Source of the DNA: Phycomyces nitens
Taxonomy: Eukaryota; Mucoromycota; Mucoromycetes; Mucorales; Phycomycetaceae
Length of the DNA: 64,000 nt
Assembly: GCA_022702545.1 (NCBI GenBank)
Contig: JAHRBC010000006.1
Location: 2,604,001-2,668,000, forward strand
Reading direction: 5' to 3'
The notes beneath the pieces were generated by a model. The model had not been told where the DNA came from and did no database searches. It saw nothing but the letters and a program-made list of their open reading frames with translations. Shown here piece by piece: positions 46,735 to 58,338 of this stretch (position 1 is the stretch's first letter; the number at the start of each line of letters is the position of its first letter). The translations under genes and the position numbers were made by a program.

Positions 46735-47972
46735 ACTGACTCAAAGAGTGAAGTATGGTGTTAATAAAATATAGTATCAAAGATTTTTTAATATTTTGTG
46801 TGTAATCCTTTGTTCTTTTGAAGTGCATGGAGTCGATTTGGCATAGAATTACAATGTGCTGCACACACTTCAACTGGTATTTTATACCATTCTTCTTTCA
46901 ACACTTGCTTCAATTCTTTTAGGTTCTTGGGCTGTGGCCTTCTGGCCCTCACCATTCTTCCGAGGTAAGCCCAGATATTCTCAATCGGGCTGAGATCTGG
47001 ACTGTACGCAGGCCACTTCATCACCTCCAGATCTGCACTCTTTTGGTACTCTTTTACCATTTTGCTTCGATGGCATGGAGCATTGTCTTGCTGAAAGATA
47101 AAAAAAAGTCGTCTTACTCATATTACAAATTGTTTTTTAATGGAATTAAGGTGTTTTGGAGTATATTCTTATATCCCTATTGCTCCAGGCTACCACTTAT
47201 AATTTCCATTGGCCCAACACCACCAGATCAAACCCATCCCCAGACCATTACGTATCCACCACCACCTTGGATTCTGGGACGTACACAGTCTCTGCTGTAC
47301 TTCTCTGACTGAAGACGTCAGACTCTTACATTCCTGCACATTGGAAATAGCATGCATGTCGATTCACCTCTCCAAATCACTCGATCCCAGCGTTGATTCA
47401 CCTCTTTGGCATGCTGTGCAAAGGCAAGGTGGTTTCTGCGATGACACTCTGTAAGCCACGGCTTTTATACAGTTACGCAAGATTTCATATGAAGATTCTT
47501 GACAGCAGCATGCATTGTATCCTTACAAACATATCTTCCCATATTCACACCCATTATGCTGATCAGCATATCCAAACTGGCCGCTCAATTTTTTTTATTT
47601 CTCTGTGCAAAACGCGCAAATCTCGCTCACTAAATATTGTTGAGGGTTCCTTGTGCCTCTGTGTAATTGTCGTTCCGGTCTCTCTGTATCTTTGCATTGT
47701 ATTGTATACAGTACGGCGTGCTACATTATATCGCTCACAAATGGTTGACACTTTTTCTCCTGCTTCAAAAGCACCAACAATCATTCCTCTGACTTCAATT
47801 GGGATCTCCTTTCGCTTGGAAATATTGTTAGAAATGTTTACTGAAGACATGGATAAAATCGAATTAAAAATAAAGGTTGTAGAAAAGAAAAGAAACAGAG
47901 GTGTACATATTTTATTTAAAAAACAAAAACTTTGGATTTCAAAGTTGGGCCATTTCGAAATCGACCCCTCTG
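46735..47972 (-). mobile_element. Degenerate Tc1/mariner element B
   Basis: The transposase starts at ATG 47850 (MSSVNISNNISKRKEIPIEV) with a helix-turn-helix (EVRGMIVGAFEAGEKVST and CERYNVARRTVYNTMQRYRE). The frame is broken in the middle of the DDE domain. The C-terminal part reads LEVMKWPAYSPDLSPIENIW and RLHALQKNKGLHTKY, with stop at 46788. The right end reads CAGAGGGGTCGATTTCG (on the minus strand from 47972) and abuts the TA at the start of direct repeat copy 2, an expected Tc1 target. I find no matching left inverted repeat, so the left edge is approximate. It is inactive as read. Confidence 0.75.
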
Positions 47973-48909
47973 TATAATTGTAGGAACAATCCTAACCTCA
48001 CTTGACACTTTAATATAGTAGAGCAGCCAAGAGAAGTCTACAAGGATAACTAGCCTCAATTCAAGAGTTTCCAATAGCCCAGAAACGATTACTTGAATTC
48101 CATCTCCAAGGCTTTACCGAAATAAAAAAAAAAACATTTCAAAATAAAGCAGGGTTTTATTTGATCGTAGAAAATGCCTGCAAGTAAAGAAGTATAAATC
48201 CATTTACCTTTGGTCCTTTTCCAACCCCAATCCCACCAAGAAATTTTTATCAATCTTCAAGACAATAGTGATTCTTGTAATTGTTCCCTTGTTTCTCTCT
48301 TTTATACCTTTAGCAAAGGTGGCAAAATCAATTTTGTGATGCCTCTTCAGGGAGGAGATCAAGCAAAATAACGATACCAATATTAATAAACATGTATACT
48401 AAACAAGGGTTTTTCCACTGTAGAAACAACAGCAAAGTTGCCACATTCTTTATATCGCCTCTGTCAACTGGTGCCAATAGTAAACCCACTAGCATAAACA
48501 CTAGCCATTTTTAAGTCATGAATATCATGGTTCTCATATACATATTTCTAAATATCTTTTTTTCTCGATCTTTACAAAAGATAAAGAGACTATCTTTAGT
48601 ATTCTAGGGTATCTAGAGACCATTAGAGTTCTAAAGCCTTTTTTTATTTTTATTTGCATAGCCTAGTTTACAAAACAGTTTGATAAAGCGGCTCAAAGCC
48701 ACCCAAATATCAAGGAACTTGCGAGTACAAGCCAAATGTTTTTTGGTGGCCAATATTTGGATAGTTTGCAAGGGATTCACTATTGTCTTTATTCTACAAT
48801 ATATTTTGCCCCAAGAGGTCCACCCTTTTCTTGGTAAAAAATACAAATGACCGGTAAACCCAAATTGACTACTAGAAAGAGGTTTATACATGGCATGTAA
48901 TCGAATAAA
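47973..48909. repeat. 0.94-kb direct repeat, copy 2
   Basis: Same sequence and orientation as 42952-43891. It starts TATAATTGTAGGAACAATCC directly at the end of Tc1 element B and ends AATCGAATAAAA. The distance between copies is about 5.02 kb. Confidence 0.9.
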
Positions 48910-49608
48910 AAAAATGTAGGATAACTGGTATGCTTGTGTACCTGGGCTAGCATGTAATAAACCAATACACAGACCTAAACGTGTGCCTGTAATTCACATG
49001 CACCAACATTTCAGAACATTACAGCAAAATAATCATAATGCTACACAATACCTGTGCACACTCTACATCTTTTGAGAACCAAACATTATGTTTGTTTGGG
49101 TATCCTGGCACGAGCACCTTTCCAACACCTGCAAGCCATCAGATTGGGTTCAAACCTAGAGTGTACCATTTGACCCTTTCCGGTGGACCTCAAGTGCTCA
49201 TAATAGGCTCGGAGAATTGGTACCATTTGAAAACAGTTTTGGCTTTGGAGACCAGTACTTTGCAATGGCAAATCCAAATGCACACAATTCATATTAATAG
49301 ACAAATATAGGGATATTTCATGATAACTAGATCCGCAAATCGAACGGCGGATTGACATTGCAGGTACTGTGTATCCTTTACTCCCTCCTTGTTGACAATA
49401 CTGGCAGATCAATTGACCAATGGGTCTGGCTTGGTTCGGGGGAAACTTGGTAAATTGGCAAATTGGCCCTGAACAACTTTGCTTGTTCCTTTTTTTTTTC
49501 CAAGTACCCAAAAGAAGAAGGCTATTTATTACTACTAATTTGCAGTTCCGCACACGTATAAAAACCAACTCAACTCAACTCAAGAGTCAAAACCCCAATT
49601 CTTTCTTT
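48910..49608. other. Spacer and promoter of the serine dehydratase gene
   Basis: A 160-codon minus-strand ORF (49568-49086) includes YYEHLRSTGKGQMVHSRFEP. It may be a repeat-derived fragment, but I recognise no domain. The + strand near 49550-49580 is the likely 5' leader (repeated CAACT). Confidence 0.4.
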
Positions 49609-51585
49609 ATGTTTTCTCGTTCTAGCCTTGGGCATTTTGTTGGCCGCCATGTCAAACTGACAGGCCAAAAACACCGAGCCAGAGGTCCAGTCTATATGAT
49701 GTCCACAGCCAGTCAAAGAAAGCAGGAGAAAAAAGCAGAGGAAAAGACTGATCACCATGCGGTTGTGTCGACCTTTGATCTGTTCTCGGTTGGAATTGGA
49801 CCGTCTTCCTCGCATACGGTTGGACCCATGAGAGCAGCAAAGATCTTTATCCATGATCTAAAGGCCCACAAGGTGCTTGAGAGAGTCCACACTCTGCGTG
49901 TAGGTTAGTAACCAACATATCCAGAAACACAAAGTAGGACAAAAGGGGATAGAAACTGAGATTATAGTATAGAAATTATATGGTATAGCGTGTTCTGTTA
50001 TCTTTCATTGCTAAATATGGCATATCGTTTCTACAGATATGTTTGGCTCATTGGCCCTGACAGGCGCTGGCCACGGAACGCCCGATGCAATCCTTATGGG
50101 AATTGAGGGCGAATCTCCCGACCAAGTAGAAACCTCAACAATCAAATCTCGGGTCCAAGACATCCATACCAACCACTCCATTAGACTAGACGGCACCCAC
50201 CGTATCCACTTTAACCCAGAGAAGCACCTAATCTTCAATTACTTCAAGTCTCTACCCCAGCACCCAAACGGTCTTCGGTTCTGTGCCTATGACAGCGACA
50301 GCAACATGGTCGCTACAAACGAGTACTTTAGTATCGGAGGAGGCTTTGTAGTTAATGAGGAGACTCAATTGGATCACGGAGAGAATGTTTACTATAAACA
50401 AGAAGATAAGGACGGAGCAATGGCTGAGCGAAGGCAGCAGGATGTTGCTGTAGTCGCCTTGCCTTTCAAGACAGCCGATGAGCTGATTGCGGTGTGCAAA
50501 CGAGAGAATATGACAATTGCACAGGTGGTTTATGAGAATGAACTGAGATGGTCTACACCAGAAGAAATCCGGGCAAAGCTGTTGAAGATCTGGAATACTA
50601 TGGACGAGAGTATCCGAAACGGTGTCATGGCATGTCCTACAGGTATATTTAGATTGTCACAAAAAACCAATCGATCCACTCTAAATTTAATTATCTATAC
50701 CAGACATGCTCCCAGGTGATCTCAAGGTGCGCAGACGGGCACCAGCACTCTATAGCAAGCTCCTCAAGGGTCTCTATGGGCCAGTAAAGCCATCGAATGG
50801 TTACCATCCCAACCAGATTCCCGCCTCTTCTATGCCTATGGAAACCATTGGTCACCCAGACGACCACAAGAACACTTTCCCAATGTCACTCTCTGTACTC
50901 CCCAAGCGTCAACGAAAGCGTTTTTTCTTGCCAGGTAAGGACATCAAAGCCCGTCTTATCTTTCTAAATAGTCACCTAAAACGCATTTGCTATCTTAGCT
51001 CTCGATTATCTATCGGTCTATGCCATTGCTGTCAATGAGGAGAATGCGTGTGGTGGGCGTGTCGTTACAGCACCCACAAATGGAGCTGCCGGCACCATCC
51101 CTTCTGTCATGAAGTACTATCTCGAGTTCATCTCCGAGCACCCGGAGCGTGATGTTATGGAGTTTCTCTTGACCACAGCTGCTATTGGCATGCTATTCAA
51201 GCGTGGCGCAAGCATCTCTGCTGCCGAGGTTGGTTGCCAGGGTGAAGTTGGTGTGGCCTGTTCGATGGCAGCCGCAGGGTTCACAGCCGTCATGGGCGGG
51301 TCCGTAGATCAAGTCGAGAATGCTGCCGAGATTGGCATGGAACACAACTTGGGTCTGACATGTGATCCCATTGGTGGCCTTGTGCAGGTGCCTTGTATTG
51401 AGCGCAATGCTCTTGCTGCAGTAAAGGCCATTGCAGCAGCACAGTTGGCACTCAATGGAGAAGGCGATCATCGAGTATCCCTGGATCAGGTCATTGAGAC
51501 CATGCGTCAGACGGGTGTGGACATGATGTCAAAGTACAAGGAAACCAGTCAAGGAGGACTTGCTGTCAATGTTCCAATGTGCTAA
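49609..51585 (+). CDS. Iron-sulfur L-serine dehydratase (bacterial SdaA type), mitochondrial leader
   Basis: Deaminates L-serine to pyruvate and ammonia using a [4Fe-4S] cluster, unlike the PLP enzymes usual in yeasts. Four exons (about 49609-49903, 50037-50641, 50703-50934, 51000-51585) give about 572 residues. The leader [20 protein letters not shown] is basic and acid-free. The beta domain begins [20 protein letters not shown] and [19 protein letters not shown], with FSIGGGFVV. The alpha domain holds [38 protein letters not shown] and [19 protein letters not shown]. The cysteines of NAC, LTC and VPC match the three cluster ligands. LTC and VPC are 11 residues apart, as in the Legionella enzyme. 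The last residue is Cys (NVPMC), which in that enzyme acts as the fourth ligand. Confidence 0.94.
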
Positions 51586-52343
51586 TGCTTCTTGTATATT
51601 CAAACCAAATAGACTCTTTTTCATTTTTTTATATATTATACATAGATATATATATATATATTCATTTTACTCATTAAACCATTCAATACAATCGAAACAC
51701 CAATTATATATAAATGTTATGTATATAAAATGTACTTGATATTGAGCAAAACAAAAAATAATAATGAGAAAGACAAGATGAAAATAGATGAGGAATGACA
51801 AAGGTTATAAGAAACTACAAGAACAAAAAAAAAAGTATTTGAAAGACAAAAACAAGAAACAGAGAATAGAATATGTGAAAATATATATATATACATATAT
51901 CAAAAGCTACTCCAACGTCGAAACACTGGAATACTTTTTGTATATATATATATATATGTATAAAAAGAAAAAGAATAAAGAGGTAGGAAAGGGACAGTTG
52001 GCGTAAAAGATGAACAGGTACAAATCACACAAGATCGCCATGGGAAACACAAGGAAGGGTTGAATGGAAATAGAAAAAAAAAGACTTTTTTTTTACCTCT
52101 CCTTTACCCTGCAACCCTGGCCTATAATATATGTGCGTGTTTGTGTGTATGTATGTGTATATGTGGGTGTGTGGGTGTATGTGTGGGTGTATGTGCGTAT
52201 GTGGATGTGTGTTTGTGTGTGGACTTGTTACAGGCTATTTGTTTTTGGGTTATATGCTATTCAGCACCATTCGTTAAGTTTTGAAGCTTCATAAAGGCTG
52301 AGGTTGGTAGAGCTGTCAAACAAGTAACTAAATTATTTTCGGT
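51586..52343. other. Convergent 3' spacer with GT-rich repeat
   Basis: AT runs near 51641-51662 and a degenerate TGTG/TATG repeat at about 52131-52225. No gene seen. Confidence 0.6.
52131..52225. repeat. Degenerate (TG)n/(TATG)n repeat
   Basis: Alternating GTGTGT, GTATGT and GTGGGT units. Confidence 0.85.
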
Positions 52344-55300
52344 TCACAGAAAGCTTCCTCTGCGAGAATTGATGTTTCTGTAGACGTTACTTGTCTCGCG
52401 AACATTGCTGGTTTCAATAACACCATCATTATCAGGAATACTGTGGGTTTCTAAATCGCTGCTTTTTTCGGGCTCACTATCCACAGTCAGTGTACTTGCT
52501 TTGCTGGACTTTCCGTCTTTCGAAGAAGCCTGGTCGTAACCACCAACGATATCAATTGCTTCATCATTCTCACCATCCATAAACACCCCTGTAACGCTGT
52601 CAATTCTGGGGAAGCCAACGTTTCCGTATATCCTTCCTTTGTGTCGCCCGCGTGCATTTCGGCGGTAAGACGTGTCTTGAGAGCCTGCGTTTCGTGCACC
52701 TCGAGTACTGGCACCTCTTAGGGCTAGTCCACGAACACGCACCATACCACCTCTTGATCCAGGACCATGCGAGGGCAATACACCCCCTGTCAGATCTACC
52801 ACGCGTGTACGAACCATTCCGCCTCTTGACCCAGGTCCTCCTCTTGATCCAGGACCAGTTAATGGGGCATTGGCATCCCTAGGAATCGTGCCTCCGCGTG
52901 AACGTACAATGCCGCCTCTCGAACCTGGTCCACTTGAAGGAAGCGGATGGTTGTTTCTTGTCCAGCTTGAACCTGTTGCACTGCTTTGTGCAGTAGCAGT
53001 CTTGGTGGATGACTGTGTACTCTTTGTGCCTGAAGAAGAAGAAAAATAGAGTCAATAATCGAGTTAGGAACCATGATAAATATTGACTATAGTTTCCAAG
53101 ATTCAATAACTCACCCTTTGGGCCAGTTTTCTTTGTTGACGAGGCCGTGTTTTTTGCACTGGACGTGCTTGCTGATCCAGTTCCAGATCCACTTGCAGAT
53201 CCACTGGCCTTTGGTGTCTGTGTGCTTCTTCCACTTGCTGGTACAGAAGGGCTTTCAGTTGATTCGACCTCTGTTGGCTGTGCCTGGGCACGTTTTGTAC
53301 TGGAAGCAGCCACAGAACCTCTTCTTGAAGGACCAGCAGTACTCTGTGGTTGGGCTGGGGGTTTTGTTCCTTTTGCGACAGCTGCAGACCCTGTCTTTGC
53401 CACTCGACCACCAGCCTTGGTCCCACCCACCAGTGCAGCGCGTGCTCTAGAGATACCGACTCGCTTGCGGCTAATACCTCCTCTGGATCCTGGACCACTT
53501 ACTGGTAATCCATTCTCTCTTAGTGGCACTTCAGGAGCCGGTGATTCTGTTTTCATTATACGGCCCTGTGTTCTTGCTCTTCCCTTTACTCTCGCTCGTC
53601 CTCGCTTTCCATATCGATCATGCTCTCTAGCCTGTTCATCTTCAAATTCAAACGCTGACTTTGCCCTTCGCTTCTGCCGTTTATCTGGTGCATAAGCTTT
53701 CCATTCATTTATCAGACCATCATGGATATCGGGCTTCATCATCCACTGGAGCACCTCATCAGCAGAATGGCGGTCTGTTGGATCGGTTTTCAAGCAATGT
53801 AAAAGCAGTTCCTGGCTGAGCTGACCAGTCACCTCACGCTCCAAACTGCGTTCGATTCTATAGTTATCCTTTACGGTGTCCCGTAGACCCTTGAGATCTG
53901 TATCAAGAATACCATGCCACGGCTCAGTTTCGGCAAAGATCTTCCATACAACCGTACTGATAGAGTACATGTCTTCTGAAGTAGGATGAATCAGCCAAGG
54001 CAGAACATTTGTGTCGCCTCTGGTCTTTGGAAGGGTTTGGATCGAGCGGTTGTGGCGGTATCCATGATCAGGTTTCGCTGTAACCCACGGAAGATTATCG
54101 CACCATGCCCTAAGACCCTTTTCGTCTTCTGGCTGTACTTGACCTTCATATTCGCCATCAATCTTGGGCCGTTCGATCCACCAATGTATTACATCCTCCT
54201 TTCTTGTCAGGACAGCCTTTCCAAAGTCAATCATGTACAGATCTGCGCCCTTGCTGCCATCCTTGAGAACCTTGTCTTTGCTCTCACTGACCATAAAGTT
54301 CACTTCGGAAATATCACGATGTGCGATTCCAAGTCTGTGAATAGTAGCCATGGATTCAAATATCTGTTCAATTAGGTCCATTTTTTGATAGGCCGTCAAT
54401 CGGTAATGAGAATGGAGATGTGTATATTGCTTCAGGGTCTTGCTGTATCGCTCCATTGAAAGGCCAACAATCTCGCCTTGTTCTTCTTCAAGCACCTCTA
54501 GGATCTGGCCCATGTGTTTTTCTCCATGGAGTGTCAGCAAACTAACAAGCTCTGTGATGCGCTGAGTAAGAGTCATGCGACGAAAGGTCTGAACGACACG
54601 GCTGGGGTCTCCTTTGACATAATAGACATGTTTAAAATATCCTTCTGCGTTGGGAGTCGAGGATGTACTCGAGGCGTACTTTTCAATAGGTGCAATCAAA
54701 ACACCCTTTTCGTCACACACTGTTCAATTATTATTTTTAAAAGAAAACTTGTAAATAAAAAAAAAGCCATGTACACTTATTCGCAATGTACTCACACTTT
54801 TTGAGCTTTTGCCAGAGAGCTGCCAATCGCTTTGTGTATTCTGGAAGAGAGTTTTCATTGTCGACCGTGGGTTCTATTGACCTGATCGTTTCAAACTTTA
54901 TGGGTATCTTTTGTGTCGCATGATCTCCATAAACGCCTTCTTCTGGTTCGTATCCATCATACAACTCTTCTCCATACTCCATTTCTTCATTCTCAAACCC
55001 ATCCTTTTCGCTAGTATCGTCCATAGATCTTCTTTGGTGAATACTATCTAATCCAAGCGGATGTCTGTGCAGACCCTTTATGCCATTTTGTGGCGAGACC
55101 AAGGGTGACACTGCTCTGCATGGCTTTGGTTTTAATATGACCGGTTTGAAGTTCCCGCTGTTTTCGAGTGAAGCATTAGACAGAAAAGACGATTCTCCAT
55201 TCGGGATATCTATAGATTCTGTTGCTAGCGATAAAGACAAGAGTGACTCTGCTGCCTCGAGAGACACTTCTGCCTGTGATGGTGATTCTGCCTTGATGTT

Positions 55301-55903
55301 ATCAAACGATACAGGATCCATCATGGCCTTTATAAAATCGGCCACAATTTCGGCATTCTTTGCCTTCTTGAGATCTGCAGGCTTTAAAGAGACGCGGTAG
55401 GTTGTGAATGCCCGCCTAAAAAAGTACTTTTCCATCTCTGTCGACAGGATTGTCTGGACACCAGTGACGACCCGAAGGACTTGGACCTTTGACCATGCCT
55501 TTGGAAAGAATTCGTATCGTAATGCTGGGTCGACTGAAGTCTCGTCAAAGCTATGACACTCGCCCAGAGGCCGAACAAGAATAACATCGCAAAACAGACG
55601 AGACTTTCCGGGTTCTTCGGCACACTTTGTGATATTGACATTTGTCACGACGGCTAGGACAGCATTTGGGTTGTTTCGTGCTTCGGTTAGTAGGGTGCGG
55701 TTCTTGGTGATGTAGAGACGAGGTAGAGGGCGTGAGGGCAGGGTTCCGCCTGCCTTGAGGGTTTCGACGGTGTGGAAAAAGTGGTGGTTGAGAACGTTGT
55801 AGAGAGGCCTGACGTTTGTGAGCCCCCGGGTCGATCTGGAACCCTTTTCTGTTGGATTTACTGCTTGGATAAAATACAGACAACTTGAGAAATATAAGTG
55901 CAT
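52344..55903 (-). CDS. Atypical protein kinase with N-terminal unknown domain and RGG-repeat tail
   Basis: The first exon (from ATG 55903, or spliced from upstream) holds a domain I do not know (RPLYNVLNHHFFHTVETL, CDVILVRPLGECHSFDE, YEFFPKAWSKVQVLRVVTG). An acidic linker follows (EEMEYGEELYDGYEPEEGVY). After an intron near 54721-54795 comes a kinase fold: YFKHVYYVKGD, the catalytic loop IAHRDISEVNFM, and the metal-binding MIDFGKAVL. The lower lobe has NVLPWLIHPTSEDMYSISTV and LLLHCLKTDPTDRHSADEVL. The catalytic Asp and DFG Asp are present. The layout is like fungus-specific FunK1-type kinases. The tail is basic and carries at least five GPGSRGG motifs, followed by a Ser/Asp-rich end (SEPEKSSDLETHSIPD). 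A last intron lies near 53040-53115. Confidence 0.8.
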
Positions 55904-56059
55904 ATGTAGAAAATTATATATACATATACATATAGATATACATATATAAATATAAATATATATATATATTTATGTATATAAAAATTACAGAGAAATTTTT
56001 TATGTGAATAAAAAAAAATGGCTGTTGCACAACTTGATCACTTATATATTAGATATACC

Positions 56060-56713
56060 TTACCTGTCCTTTGAGTAATTCTTCTCAACGACCTCTTCAA
56101 GGTCTTCTTCTTCCGGAATAGGCTTCAAGGAAGGGTCTGTGGATGGCACGGAAAAGACGATAAAGCTGTTTTTTTTAAAGAAAAGAAAAGATAGAAGGTT
56201 AATAAACTATCCAGTTTGCAAATGAATATTTGAATACTGTATAGATAAGCCAACATCCTTTTTTTTTTTTCTTTAAAAAAAACGACATCAATCTTAAACT
56301 CACACTTCTTCTCCATTTATGTGCGCCCGTACTTCTCTGTATCGACGCTGTAACTCGTCTGCTTGCTGATAAATTGTATCAAACGAACGGTGAAAGTGTC
56401 TTGCGTTTTCCCAAATAAGTGAAAGATCTTTCTCAAAGTCCGCGAACGTTTGGTAAACGCCATTATAAAGATTGCTTTCAAGTGTAGACAGGTCCATTGG
56501 GTGTTTTATTTCTTTGTGGTAATAAACGGCGGTTGGAGGCACGGGTTGTGCAAAAGGAAAGCACTCATGGCATGACAATAACTCGTCCAAGACAAACGTA
56601 CAGATTCGTAAGAGTTTACGAGGCACTTGGAATCGTTTTTCGTCTGCTGACCATTCAAAAGTACTGTCAAGGCTCTCTGACACCTGATCCACAGGTTTTT
56701 TCATAAGCGCCAT
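56060..56713 (-). CDS. Small bromodomain protein, possibly the 5' part of the kinase gene
   Basis: Exon 1 (56713 to about 56305) encodes a bromodomain: ICTFVLDELLSCHECFPFAQ, PVPPTAVYYHKEIKHPMDLS, TLESNLYNGVYQTFADFEKD and LSLIWENARHFHRSFDTIY. The ZA-loop P-V and PMDLST are typical. The BC-loop asparagine that binds acetyl-lysine (NxxxYN) is replaced by histidine in NARHFHR. An intron (GTGAGT..ACAG) joins an acidic second exon (PSLKPIPEEEDLEEVVEKNY) that ends KDR with TAA at 56060-56062. That stop overlaps a perfect donor, AG|GTAAGG. Splicing from it towards the kinase ORF is out of phase with the acceptors I see, so I list two genes. Fusion through an unseen exon is possible. Confidence 0.7.
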
Positions 56714-57350
56714 GTGGATGAAGGAGCGTGTTTAAAGGCGTTTCTAGACGGATTTATTGTATTGTTTTATTTAGGGCAAGTCGACAGTCTTCAATTTTGC
56801 AGTCACAGGCATTTTGGATGTTTTAACCTGCTCCCCAAGACATCAAAGGATAATAAGATATATAGAGAGGCTTGGGTTGGACTAGAGGCTGTAAAGCATG
56901 GATATTAAGGAGACTTGTTGCAGAGACCATTTGGTATTCCAGCCATTGCTCATGCTGAAACTACAAGTGGGTTGGGGGACAACTCATCCTCTTGGTGTAA
57001 CAGCAAAAGATAATGTGTATTTTGATTAGCATTAAAATAAATAAATGATTGATAAATGTATTTTGGTTGCTAGACAGCTTATTGTCTTGCTTTCTTTATG
57101 GTTTTGTTTTGTTTTTTAATGGGTTCCTTAAAGTATACTGGATATCGTTGAATAGACCGTTTATTATTATGCTGTCATCCCGTCAGCTTTGGGGGTTTTT
57201 TGTACTCTATATTTTCCTCCTTTTTTAGACCAATAGAACCCTTGCTGTTCCAAATGCCTCATTAACTGTGTTGTGTACCCACCATATTTTTAATTTATTA
57301 TTAAACACACTGGAAAAAATAAACCCTTGCCAACACTGCTCTTTCACATA
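56714..57350. other. Divergent promoter region
   Basis: Lies between the bromodomain gene (-) and the EI24-like gene (+). No coding signal. Confidence 0.6.
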
Positions 57351-58338
57351 ATGGTCAATATTCCCAGTGTTCGCCGCAACGGTGCCCTGCCAAGTGTAGT
57401 CTATCCCTTCAAGGGAATCCTCCACTTCCTCCACCATCCACGCCGCATTGCTGGCCCTATTCTGTACTCGGCCCTCAAGTCAAGTGTGCTCAGTTTGTTG
57501 GCAGTCATCCCACTATTCAAGTATGGGTTTAGTGCCCAATCCCACTTTATCTCTCGAATCTACCTCTTCATTGTGCCTGACGCCAAGTTCCTCTGGCTGG
57601 TCCACACTGGTGCTGCAATCGCAAGTGGGTTCCTGTGTGTATTCGAGGCATTTGGTATCATGTCCCAGATTCATATCCATGTCGTTGGCTCCTATCCTGA
57701 CCGCTTCTTTGAGAGCGTTCTTATTGAGCGCAACATCATTACTCCACCTGCCACTGCCAGTGCCAGCCAGGACCCTCCCTATGAGGACATTGATGGACCA
57801 AAGCCAAAGGCCCACAGCATTGTGTCCCCAGTTGGCATGATGTTTGGTGCTGCCAAGGAAGACCAGTCTTGGGGAGAATTCTTTGTCCGTCCTATTGTAT
57901 ACCTTGTAACACTCCCATTGTCTTTGGTTCCCATGGCTGGCCCAATCTTGTTTGTCACCATCCAGGCATTATTTAGAGGTGGCGAGTCACATAAGAGATA
58001 CTTTGACCTCTACCATTGGAACAATGACCAGAGACAGGGTCGCATTGAGAGAGAGTTTTGGAAGTACCAGTTCTTTGGCATGGTTGCCAGTGCATTGGAA
58101 ATGGTTCCCTTTGCTGGCTTCGTCTTTGGTTTCACCAGTCAAATTGGGTAATTTTACATTTATTTATTTTTTGGATATTTAAAACGAATGATGCTAGTAG
58201 TAGTAGTAGTAATAGTAGTAATGATGATGAGGCTGTGTGTGTGTTTGTGTGTTCTTGGCTTTATTAATGACTAATTATGTGTATAGTGCTGCCATGTGGA
58301 TTGCTGATTTGGAAGAGGGTGACGATAAAATGGCTTGA
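57351..58338 (+). CDS. EI24/Lds-Rrt8-like multi-pass membrane protein
   Basis: Exon 1 (57351-58149) starts MVNIPSVRRNGALPSVVYPF and GILHFLHHPRRIAGPILYSA. Hydrophobic segments are SSVLSLLAVIPLFKYGF, FLWLVHTGAAIASGFLCVF, FFVRPIVYLVTLPLSLVPMA and FFGMVASALEMVPFAGFVFG. After a long intron full of AGT repeats (about 58150-58287), exon 2 gives AAMWIADLEEGDD and ends KMA at 58338. The pattern PVLY...LVPMAGPILF...MVP.AGFVF..T is that of the EI24/CysZ-like group, which in yeast includes the spore-wall and lipid-droplet proteins Lds1, Lds2 and Rrt8. About 270 residues. A role at lipid droplets or ER is inference. Confidence 0.78.

Noticed and set aside
42952..48909. LTR retrotransposon with 0.94-kb LTRs
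   Set aside because: The interior has no gag, protease, reverse transcriptase or integrase. It holds Tc1 remnants and an unrelated pseudogene.
53147..53695. 182-codon + strand ORF
   Set aside because: Antisense to the Ser/Ala/Arg-rich kinase tail. No motif or promoter.
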